Shown in pieces: positions 29,583-35,199 of a stretch of 35,199 bases of DNA. The position numbers and the translations under genes were made by a program. Within the stretch, counting starts at the first letter, position 1, and the number at the start of each line of letters is the position of its first letter. The stretch is from Candidatus Allochristensenella caecavium (GTDB lineage Bacteria > Bacillota > Clostridia > Christensenellales > QAND01), in the NCBI GenBank assembly GCA_904397865.1, contig CAJFOS010000004.1, forward strand, positions 1 through 35,199, written 5' to 3'. A model generated the notes under the pieces. It saw only the letters and a program-made list of their open reading frames with translations. It did no database searches and had not been told where the DNA came from.

Positions 29583-31308
29583 CTTCGTTTCCTCCTTTCA
29601 CCTGGGATTCGTAGACTTCACGGTAAATCCGGTTGGTCCTGAGCAATTCCTCCGACGTTCCCACGCCGTTGACTTCGCCTTCATCGAGAATGATAATCTG
29701 GTCCGCATCTTCAATCGAGGAGATGCGCTGGGAAATGATAATCTTGGTGGTGTCCGGAATCTCTTCACGGAAGGCTTTGCGGATAAGGGCGTCGGTCTTG
29801 GTATCCACAGCGCTGGTGGAGTCATCCAGAATCAGGATTTTCGGTTTTTTCAGCAGGGCCCGCGCGATGCACAGCCGCTGTTTCTGCCCGCCGGAGACGT
29901 TGTTGCCGCCTTCGACAATCATGGTATTATAGCCGTCCGGAAAATCGCGGATGAAGTCATCCGCTTGTGCCAGGCGGCAGACGCGCTGCACCTCTTCATC
30001 GCTGGCGTTTTCATCGCCCCAGCGGATGTTTTCATAAATGGTGCCGGTAAAGAGCACATTCTTTTGCAGCACGACAGCCACCTGGTTGCGCAGCGCCTCC
30101 AGGTCATAGTCGCGCACGTCTGTGCCGCCCACCTTGATGCTGCCGCCGGTGACATCATAGAGCCGGGGAATGAGCTGCACAAGCGTCGTCTTGGCGCTGC
30201 CTGTGCCGCCGAAAATGCCAATCATCTGGCCGGACTTGATATGCAGGTCGATGTCCTTGAGCGCCCGCTTCCCCTCCGTGCCGGCATAGCTGAAATCGAC
30301 ATGTTCAAAATCGATATCGCCATTGTCCACATGTTTTTTGGCATTGGGTTTGTTCTGCATTTCCGGGACCTCACGCAACACCTCGGCGATGCGGTCGGTG
30401 GAGGCCTGGGCAATCATAATCATGACAAAGACGAACGAGACCATCATCAACGACATCAGAATCTGCATCGCATAGACCAGAACGCTGGTCATCTGTCCGG
30501 CCTCCATGGTGCCAAAGACGATGGCCTCGCCGCCGATGAGCACCATGACCAGGATGACGGTATACATGACAAACATCATGATGGGGTTGTTCAGTGCGAC
30601 GATTTTTTCCGCTTTGGTAAACAGGCGGAACACGGTTTGGGAAATCTTATGGAATTTCTGATTTTCATAATCCTCGCGCACATAGGCCTTGACCACGCGC
30701 GCGGCATTGACGTTTTCCTGCACGTCGTTATTGAGCACGTCGTATTCGTCAAACACCTGGACAAAATAATGATGCGCCTTTTTCGCGATATACAGCAGCG
30801 GGATGCCCAGCACCGGAATGGCGACCAGCAGCATCAGCGCGATATCGACGTTGATGCTCAGCGTCATAATCAGGGAAAGGACAATCATAATGGGCGCGCG
30901 GGAGAGCAGGCGAATGGACATCATGTATGCCATCTGCACGTTGGTGATATCCGTCGTCATCCGCGTGACCAGGCTGGAGGCGGAAAAGTGGTCGATATTA
31001 TGAAAGGAAAATTCCTGGATTTTATAGAAAATATCATGCCGCAGGTTTTTGGCGTAGCCGGCGCCCGCCTCGGCGCCGTATTTGCCGGCCATCGCACCGA
31101 AAAAGAGTGCGAGCATGGCCATCACGACCAAAATAAGGCCGACTTCCAGGACATAGGTCAGGTTTTGGCCTTGGATGCCGATGTCAATGATTTTGGCCAT
31201 CTGAAAGGGAATCAATACTTCCATCAACACTTCCAGCGCCACAAAGACCGGCGTTAAAATCGATTGCTTTTTGTACTCCCGCAGGGAGCGGAATAACAGT
31301 CTGTTCAT
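29569..31308 (-). CDS. ABC exporter half-transporter (degenerate-site partner)
   Basis: 579 aa, ATG 31308 with AAGAAGGTGA upstream. Six membrane helices are followed by a nucleotide-binding domain with Walker A GGTGSAKTT, signature VSGGQ, and Walker B ILILDDSTSA. Asp replaces the catalytic Glu, and the H-loop position reads ISQRI instead of the usual His. These changes are the hallmark of the degenerate ATP site of heterodimeric exporters (BmrC, TM287-like). The partner at 27693-29582 keeps Glu and His. The MarR gene ends 27 bp upstream. Overlap and order support one transcript. Confidence 0.9.
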   Translation of the reverse strand: MNRLLFRSLREYKKQSILTPVFVALEVLMEVLIPFQMAKIIDIGIQGQNLTYVLEVGLILVVMAMLALFFGAMAGKYGAEAGAGYAKNLRHDIFYKIQEFSFHNIDHFSASSLVTRMTTDITNVQMAYMMSIRLLSRAPIMIVLSLIMTLSINVDIALMLLVAIPVLGIPLLYIAKKAHHYFVQVFDEYDVLNNDVQENVNAARVVKAYVREDYENQKFHKISQTVFRLFTKAEKIVALNNPIMMFVMYTVILVMVLIGGEAIVFGTMEAGQMTSVLVYAMQILMSLMMVSFVFVMIMIAQASTDRIAEVLREVPEMQNKPNAKKHVDNGDIDFEHVDFSYAGTEGKRALKDIDLHIKSGQMIGIFGGTGSAKTTLVQLIPRLYDVTGGSIKVGGTDVRDYDLEALRNQVAVVLQKNVLFTGTIYENIRWGDENASDEEVQRVCRLAQADDFIRDFPDGYNTMIVEGGNNVSGGQKQRLCIARALLKKPKILILDDSTSAVDTKTDALIRKAFREEIPDTTKIIISQRISSIEDADQIIILDEGEVNGVGTSEELLRTNRIYREVYESQVKGGNEDAEE

Positions 31309-31335
31309 GTGTTCACCTTCTTGTTTGCGTTTGCT

Positions 31336-31785
31336 TCATGCATAGAGATGGCGGCTGGGGTCGGTGATGTTGTGATACATCTGCGCAAGGTAACGGCGCA
31401 AATCCGCCTGTTCATCGTCGCTCATCCCCTGCACCAGCAGCGTTTCCATTTGGTTGCGGTTGCGGACGACTTCTTCAATCACATGCTCTTCCTGACCGGT
31501 GAGGGTAACGAGCTTGATGCGCCGGTCTTTCGGGCTGACTTCCGTATGAATAAAGCCTTTGTTCTGCAAAAGATGGAGCATGTTCACCACCGTCGGATGG
31601 GAGAGCCGCATGTATTCCTGAATATCCTTCTGGCTGGTTTCAGTCTGGCCCTGCCGCTTGCGCAGAAAACGCAGAATCTGCATCTGCTGCATGGTCAGAT
31701 TCAGGTCTTTGAAATTTGCGTTCATCTGTTGATTGATGGTTTCGCTTAGGATTTTAATCATGACGCCGATGTCCCGCCCTTCCAT
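31336..31785 (-). CDS. MarR-family transcriptional regulator
   Basis: 149 aa, ATG 31785 with GAAGGGAGG. The winged helix spans residues ~35-100: LTMQQMQILRFLRKRQGQ, SQKDIQEYMRLSHPTVVNMLHLLQNKGFI, and the wing SPKDRRIKLVTLT. Terminal helices form the dimer. It is first in the operon with two ABC half-exporters and probably represses it, binding the inverted repeat at 31827-31842. MarR proteins typically release DNA when they bind drugs or phenolics, so the exporter is likely inducible. Confidence 0.9.
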   Translation of the reverse strand: MEGRDIGVMIKILSETINQQMNANFKDLNLTMQQMQILRFLRKRQGQTETSQKDIQEYMRLSHPTVVNMLHLLQNKGFIHTEVSPKDRRIKLVTLTGQEEHVIEEVVRNRNQMETLLVQGMSDDEQADLRRYLAQMYHNITDPSRHLYA

Positions 31786-32000
31786 GGAACGAACCTCCCT
31801 TCAATATGTAGGATGCTAACTATTTTATGTAGTATGTTACATATTTTAAGGAGGGGACGGGCTGCTGTCAAGACGTTTTTTGACGTAAATCACAAAAGAT
31901 AATGAAAAAATATGGCGGGTAAGAGCTTCTGTCATTTGGTGTGGAAAACAGGGGCACAGCGACAGTGGAGGATGTCTGCTGGCGTACCATCAGAGTAAAT
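31786..32000. other. Intergenic region upstream of the exporter operon
   Basis: Contains the MarR operator and a likely AT-rich leftward promoter. No ORF with a ribosome site is seen. Confidence 0.5.
31827..31842. promoter_or_regulatory. Putative MarR operator
   Basis: ATGTAGTATGTTACAT is an inverted repeat with ATGTA/TACAT arms. A further ATGTA half-site lies at 31806-31810. It overlaps a possible leftward promoter, with TAAAAT on the minus strand just downstream. Confidence 0.65.
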
Positions 32001-32032
32001 AAAAAAGCAACGGCGTAACCGCTGCTTTTTTT
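32001..32032 (-). terminator. Intrinsic terminator after lipoprotein pseudogene
   Basis: AAAAAAGCAACGG and CCGCTGCTTTTTTT pair with a mismatch around CGTAA; the minus-strand T run is right after the stem. Confidence 0.7.
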
Positions 32033-32043
32033 AAATATCGGTG

Positions 32044-32453
32044 TTATTGACGGGTGAACGTCGCATCATCCAGAATCAGCGTATCGCCGTTGAGGCTATA
32101 CTCGACTGTCTCCGTAGCGGATTGACCAAGGCCGCTGATGGTAAGTTTCATTTCGGTATCACTGAGTACTTCGTAGCTCATTTCCATCGAAGAGAGGAAC
32201 GGTTTTATCATCTCCAATGCCAGTTTTTCTTCCTCGCTTAAAGAAGAACCAGTTTCGAGTTCCAAGGCGATTTTTCCACCTTTGATGTTAAAATAGATAG
32301 CCCCATATTTTTCGAATTCTGCAAACTGAGCCATATCTCCACCCGTGGCGCCGGTCATTTCCATTTACCTTCCAGGCCGGTTCCCCCGCCACAGGCAACC
32401 AAAGCAAATAGCATTAGAAAAGCAGAAAGAACAACTGCAACCTTCTTTTTCAT
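32044..32453 (-). pseudogene. Small lipoprotein, frameshifted near its N terminus
   Basis: From ATG 32453 (GAGGGGG ribosome site) the first frame encodes a signal peptide MKKKVAVVLSAFLML with lipobox LVAC and GLEGKWK, then stops at 32355-32357. The frame from 32364 continues MTGATGGDMAQFAEFEKYGAIYF to the C terminus at 32044. One extra T in the run at 32358-32360 (one A on the minus strand) would join GLEGKW directly to KMTGATGGDM. The intact product (~135 aa) would be a lipocalin-like or LEGxW-type lipoprotein. Promoter and terminator are intact, so the break is recent or an assembly error. Confidence 0.75.
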
Positions 32454-32490
32454 TGTGTACCCCCTCATTACATTGATATTTTATATTTTT

Positions 32491-32519
32491 ATTATAGTAT
32501 GTGTATGAAGAGAATACAA
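32491..32519 (-). promoter_or_regulatory. Promoter of frameshifted lipoprotein gene
   Basis: Minus strand TTGTAT (32519-32514), 17-bp spacer, TATAAT (32496-32491). Confidence 0.75.
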
Positions 32520-32532
32520 GCGGATATTTGAT

Positions 32533-32763
32533 TTATTGAATATAGTTGCTATGTTGAATTGTTTTCTTCTGTTGCAGTTTTTCGCGCGAACCATCGGGAT
32601 ACACGATGGTGGTATGGTCGAGCTGCTGTTGGAGTGAGGCGCGTACGTCGGCAATGTAGGCCGCGCGCAGGCGCGCTCGTTCGGCGGCCTCTTCCTCGGT
32701 AAGCGGGCGCTGACGGGCAAGGCGGCTCAGTTCATTGATGCGTTGTATATCGGCGTCTTTCAT
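32533..32763 (-). CDS. DUF896 family protein (YnzC-like)
   Basis: 76 aa, ATG 32763 after GGAAGGAGA. The pattern INELSRLARQRPLTEEEAAERARLRAAYI, then VRASLQQQLDHTTIVYPDG, is the DUF896/UPF0291 helical hairpin. The C-terminal ~15 residues are variable. B. subtilis YnzC is the known member, small, SOS-linked and of uncertain function. It is encoded alone. Confidence 0.85.
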   Translation of the reverse strand: MKDADIQRINELSRLARQRPLTEEEAAERARLRAAYIADVRASLQQQLDHTTIVYPDGSREKLQQKKTIQHSNYIQ

Positions 32764-32787
32764 GTTTTTTTGTCTCCTTCCGGGTGA

Positions 32788-33249
32788 TTAAAATCCAATT
32801 TCCGCACACATTCCCGCCGAGAGCGCAAGCTGTACGGTGACGTGCGCCTGCTCAGCGCCAACGAGCTTGATACGGTGGATGCCGGCGGAGATGGGGATGG
32901 TGACGGTCTGCGTGGGGGTGGTGTTGTTTTCCGCCAGAATGCCGACCTGGCCGTCCGGTTCTATCCAGACAAGCTTGGCGCGGCCGTCTTCAACGGAGAG
33001 CGAAAATGTGCATGTGACCGTCTGCGCCTGCGGCGCATCGTACTGCCAGAGCGTGCCGGTGCCTTCAAACCGCATGGAACCCTGATAAGACGCGCCCTGT
33101 GCCATCTGGCGGGCATCGCTGAGGCAATAGGAATTGGAAGCGGCGGCGATGCGTGTGTAATCATCATATATAGCGCCGGGAGAGGGGCCGGCACAGCTGC
33201 ACAAAAGCAGTGCTGCCAATGCCCATGCCCCCAGGAGCGTTCGTTTCAT
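32788..33249 (-). CDS. Putative lipoprotein, beta-rich
   Basis: 153 aa from ATG 33249 (MKRTLLGAWALAALLLCSCAG), with AAGGAG 7 bp upstream; the longer frame upstream is not signal-like. Lipobox LCSC gives a surface lipoprotein. The mature part is beta-rich (YQGSMRFEGTGTLWQYDA, TVTCTFSLSVEDGRAKLVWIEPDG, VTIPISAGIHRIKLVGAEQAHV), suggesting a small beta-sandwich. No family is recognised. Ends 25 bp before the DUF896 start and may be cotranscribed with it. Confidence 0.75.
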   Translation of the reverse strand: MKRTLLGAWALAALLLCSCAGPSPGAIYDDYTRIAAASNSYCLSDARQMAQGASYQGSMRFEGTGTLWQYDAPQAQTVTCTFSLSVEDGRAKLVWIEPDGQVGILAENNTTPTQTVTIPISAGIHRIKLVGAEQAHVTVQLALSAGMCAEIGF

Positions 33250-33290
33250 CGCAATTCTCCTTGCAGCAAAAAAGTTTTTCCGCTTTTCTA

Positions 33291-33319
33291 TTTTACCACA
33301 GGAATGGGTATGGTATAAT
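33291..33319 (+). promoter_or_regulatory. Extended -10 promoter for Cys-tailed GNAT
   Basis: TATAAT at 33314-33319 with TGG just before it (extended -10), and a weak -35 (TTTTAC) at 33291-33296. Confidence 0.6.
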
Positions 33320-33347
33320 CTTAGAACCAAAGAACGGAGGAAACAAG

Positions 33348-33857
33348 ATGCTTTATGCCAAATGGATTCACGGTTCAGAAGATATCGCCGAAGCCAAACA
33401 GGTGCGGCAGGCGGTTTTTGTAGAAGAACAGGGATACACGCCGGAACAGGAATTTGACGCGACGGACGCGCTGAGCTGGCATGTGGTGGCGCTGGATGAA
33501 GAGACGCCGGTGGGCACCGGGCGGCTGTATGTGCAGGATGGCCAGTATTGCATTGGCCGGCTGTGCGTGCTGCCGGAATACCGCGGGCAGGGAATCGGCG
33601 AAGCGATGGTCGGGCTGTTGATTGACCGCGCAATGATGATTGGCGCGCCGGGGCTGCATGTGTATGCGCAAGTGCAGGCACAACCGTTTTATGAAAAATG
33701 CGGCTTTGAAGCGGTGGGCGAACCCTATGCCAAGGACGGCGATGCACGCCAGCATATCGACATGTACTTGAGCGCGGAAAAGATAGCGGCGAGCGGCTGC
33801 GGCGGCGGATGTGGAAGCTGCGGCGGCGGATGCGGTGGATGCAGCGGCTGCTGTTAA
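33348..33857 (+). CDS. GNAT N-acetyltransferase with Cys/Gly-rich C-terminal tail
   Basis: 169 aa from ATG 33348 (MLYAKWIHGSEDI), with CGGAGGAAA upstream. The fold is GNAT: IRQAVFVEEQGYTPEQEFD-type start (here VRQAVFVEEQGY), then the acetyl-CoA loop LCVLPEYRGQGIGEAMV, and FYEKCGFEAVGEPY. This resembles the ElaA/YjcF-type GNATs. The last 21 residues are only Gly, Cys and Ser with seven cysteines, an unusual extension after the normal end (DMYLSAEKIAA). The tail could bind metal or be a modification site. It has its own promoter and terminator. The acceptor is unknown. Confidence 0.85.
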   Translation: MLYAKWIHGSEDIAEAKQVRQAVFVEEQGYTPEQEFDATDALSWHVVALDEETPVGTGRLYVQDGQYCIGRLCVLPEYRGQGIGEAMVGLLIDRAMMIGAPGLHVYAQVQAQPFYEKCGFEAVGEPYAKDGDARQHIDMYLSAEKIAASGCGGGCGSCGGGCGGCSGCC

Positions 33858-33866
33858 ATGCAAACA

Positions 33867-33895
33867 GGGGGCGGGCCTTATGGCCTGCCCCTTTT
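33867..33895 (+). terminator. Intrinsic terminator
   Basis: GGGGCGGGCC (33868-33877) pairs with GGCCTGCCCC (33882-33891) around TTAT, then T4. Confidence 0.85.
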
Positions 33896-33959
33896 CTGTT
33901 CCCGGCGGCAAAGCGCTGCACAAGGCCGCAAGGGGCCGCGTGCCGGACAAAGAAAGCGG

Positions 33960-33988
33960 TTGCAATTCGCCCGTTGGTTTGCTATAAT
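33960..33988 (+). promoter_or_regulatory. tRNA-Thr promoter
   Basis: TTGCAA (33960-33965), 17-bp spacer, TATAAT (33983-33988). Confidence 0.8.
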
Positions 33989-34056
33989 ACAGAACGTGTC
34001 ACGGTATGAAAGGGAAAAAAGGTAGGACCCGCGCGACCGAATGTTTATGAAGATGT

Positions 34057-34132
<76 letters not shown>

Positions 34133-34153
34133 CGGGCGACGGCCCGAGCGAAT

Positions 34154-34186
34154 ATCGCAATTCACTTTGGTGGGTTGCGATTTTTT
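34154..34186 (+). terminator. tRNA-Thr terminator
   Basis: ATCGCAA (34154-34160) pairs with TTGCGAT (34175-34181) followed by T5. Confidence 0.8.
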
Positions 34187-34245
34187 CGTTGCCCGAAAGC
34201 AACGCTTTCAGCCCAGGGGCCAGACGGAAGCGGCAAACGAACGAT

Positions 34246-34279
34246 AAAGCGGGCGCATCCAGCTGGATGCGCCCGCTTT
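34246..34279 (-). terminator. Long hairpin terminator for HMA-protein gene
   Basis: A perfect 15-bp stem AAAGCGGGCGCATCC/GGATGCGCCCGCTTT with AGCT loop; the minus strand continues with TATCGTTCG, so the T run is weak. Confidence 0.65.
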
Positions 34280-34327
34280 GCTATGCCGGGTTGCCGAGCC
34301 CGCGGCTGTCGGCGGGCGGGATACCGG

Positions 34328-34573
34328 TCAGTGAAAAAACCCTTTTTTGACAACGGCTTCGCCTGTCACGGAAACCAATGTATAGCCCGTTGCCTGGATA
34401 ACGTCCCGCAGGGCCTGTTCATCCAACGGTTGTTCCGAAAGGATGACGGTTTCCTTCTTTTTGCGTGACGAGGTCACCTTTTTGACGGCAAATGCCTGAC
34501 GGATGGCGTCGTTGATATGCGCTTCGCACATTCCGCATTGCATGCCATCCACTTTGAGGATATATTTTTGCAT
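34328..34573 (-). CDS. HMA-domain metal-binding protein (CopZ-like)
   Basis: 81 aa from ATG 34573 (MQKYILKVDGMQCGMC), with AAGGAGG 9 bp upstream. It is a heavy-metal-associated domain with the MxCxxC motif (MQCGMC) and a ferredoxin-like beta-alpha-beta layout (EAHINDAIRQAF, ETVILSEQPLDEQALRDVIQATGY). It probably carries copper or another soft metal to a pump, but no P1B ATPase or CsoR is in view. Upstream, an inverted repeat at 34604-34619 may be a metalloregulator site. Confidence 0.85.
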   Translation of the reverse strand: MQKYILKVDGMQCGMCEAHINDAIRQAFAVKKVTSSRKKKETVILSEQPLDEQALRDVIQATGYTLVSVTGEAVVKKGFFH

Positions 34574-34603
34574 CGTTCCATTCCTCCTTGGCTGGATTCG
34601 AAA

Positions 34604-34619
34604 GTTAGCGAAGGCTAAC
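34604..34619. promoter_or_regulatory. Inverted repeat, possible metalloregulator site
   Basis: GTTAGC-GAAG-GCTAAC is a perfect inverted repeat 31 bp upstream of the HMA gene. Its TTAGC/GCTAA core resembles DtxR-family operators rather than known copper operators. Confidence 0.5.
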
Positions 34620-34660
34620 AATAAAATAGCATAGGCGTTGGAAAAAAGCAACGCAGGAAA

Positions 34661-34691
34661 AGCAAGGGTGCGGTTCAACCGCACCCTTGCT
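34661..34691 (-). terminator. Terminator of collagen-like gene
   Basis: AGCAAGGGTGCGGTT and AACCGCACCCTTGCT form a 15-bp stem with a one-base loop region; TTTTCC follows on the minus strand. Confidence 0.75.
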
Positions 34692-34716
34692 GCGCTTTGC
34701 AGAAGCAAAGCGTGTT

Positions 34717-35199
34717 TTACAGCTCGCCCAGTTTATAGACGGACAGCGAGATGGCGGTATACAGATAATCGCCGCCCTGCCCGATGATTTCCAGCGTAGT
34801 GGGGGCTGTGGCCACCTGGAGGATTTGCGAAAAGGCTACGTTTGCCAAATCCGTGGAGGTCTGGAAAGTGTGCACGACGCTCGTACCCGGGACAATCGCG
34901 CCCTGTTGATACAGATTCAGCGTGATGGACAGCGGGAAGTTGACGCCGCTGGCCGGGCTGAGCGTTGCGTGGAAACCGACGAAATAATAGCCGGTATCCT
35001 GGATGGTGACGGTGGAATCGCCGGCAGTGTGGGCAATGGAATTGCCGACAGTGGTGCCGTTTTGGTCAAAAATCAGCGCGGCGCCGTCCGTACCCGGCTG
35101 CGGCGGGGTGGAATACGCATTGAGCAGTTGGCTGGGCACAGCGCCGCCGGTTTCACCGCGCGGAATGACGAAATCCAACACAGCGTCCTGGTCGGAGCC
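34717..35199 (-). CDS. Collagen-like/BclA-type surface protein (partial, 5' end off window)
   Basis: The frame is open to the right edge; an in-frame GTG at 35181 is internal. The visible 160 residues begin with QDAVLDFVIPRGETG, the linker typical after collagen Gly-X-Y repeats. A beta-rich jelly-roll-like domain follows (ALIFDQNGTTVGNSIAHTAGDSTVTIQDTGYYFVGFHATL, in pieces), as in C-terminal BclA/TNF-like domains of spore-surface and other collagen-like glycoproteins. It likely trimerises at the cell or spore surface. A collagen repeat region should lie beyond the window. Confidence 0.75.
   Translation of the reverse strand, partial: GSDQDAVLDFVIPRGETGGAVPSQLLNAYSTPPQPGTDGAALIFDQNGTTVGNSIAHTAGDSTVTIQDTGYYFVGFHATLSPASGVNFPLSITLNLYQQGAIVPGTSVVHTFQTSTDLANVAFSQILQVATAPTTLEIIGQGGDYLYTAISLSVYKLGEL

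Noticed and set aside
29503-31257. 584-aa open frame on the plus strand
   Set aside because: Antisense to an ABC transporter gene with complete Walker and signature motifs; no start signal.

Overview
The window comes from a Gram-positive, low-to-mid-GC-ancestry but fairly GC-rich Bacillota genome, most likely a gut-type Clostridia. The evidence is the strong AGGAGG ribosome sites, lipobox lipoproteins, the rplI-dnaB order, a DUF896 (YnzC-type) protein, a DUF1292 protein, a CGGC-domain protein, a heterodimeric ABC exporter with its MarR regulator, and a BclA/collagen-type surface protein at the right edge. The genus cannot be fixed from the sequence.

Layout. 1-3000: the end of a phage-tail-like cluster (partial M15 peptidoglycan hydrolase, BppU/collagen/tail-collar fibre protein, tail-tip-like protein). 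3000-10840: chromosomal genes (esterase, CGGC protein, TraB/GumN lipoprotein, small ribbon-helix-helix protein, PMCA-type Ca2+ ATPase, secreted nuclease lipoprotein with an upstream hypothetical). 10850-20658: an AT-richer integrated element of about 9.8 kb. 20613-26791: tRNA-Arg, argS, two small membrane proteins, an EIIC-like membrane protein, rplI, dnaB and a DUF1292 protein. 27043-35199: a frameshifted GNAT gene, a marR/ABC-exporter operon, a frameshifted lipoprotein, DUF896, another lipoprotein, a GNAT with a Cys/Gly-rich tail, tRNA-Thr, an HMA metal-binding protein and a partial collagen-like protein.

The most interesting part is the element. It sits in the 3' half of a tRNA-Arg(ACG) gene and is bounded by 46-bp direct repeats (10850-10895 and 20613-20658). 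A tyrosine integrase lies at the tRNA end, and groups of TAGTGCCC arm-type repeats lie just inside both ends. It has a lambda-like switch (LexA/S24-type repressor facing a Cro-sized XRE protein across three matching 17-bp operators). A leftward early operon follows, with a 43-aa membrane protein, a winged-helix protein, an excisionase-like protein and a phage replisome-organiser N-domain protein. There is also a repeat-dense, origin-like region with 22-bp-spaced palindromes, a sigma factor, a RelE/XRE toxin-antitoxin pair, two unknown genes behind a consensus promoter, and a two-gene tail module (chaperone-like protein plus a short 491-aa tape measure protein). It has no terminase, portal, capsid or tube gene, yet every gene and control site looks intact. 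The simplest reading is a phage satellite (PICI-like) that carries its own tape measure protein, which would let it influence the tail length of a helper phage. The alternative is a streamlined prophage remnant.

Two chromosomal genes (27043-27497 and 32044-32453) are each broken by one missing base in a homopolymer run. These may be real decay, phase variation or assembly error.
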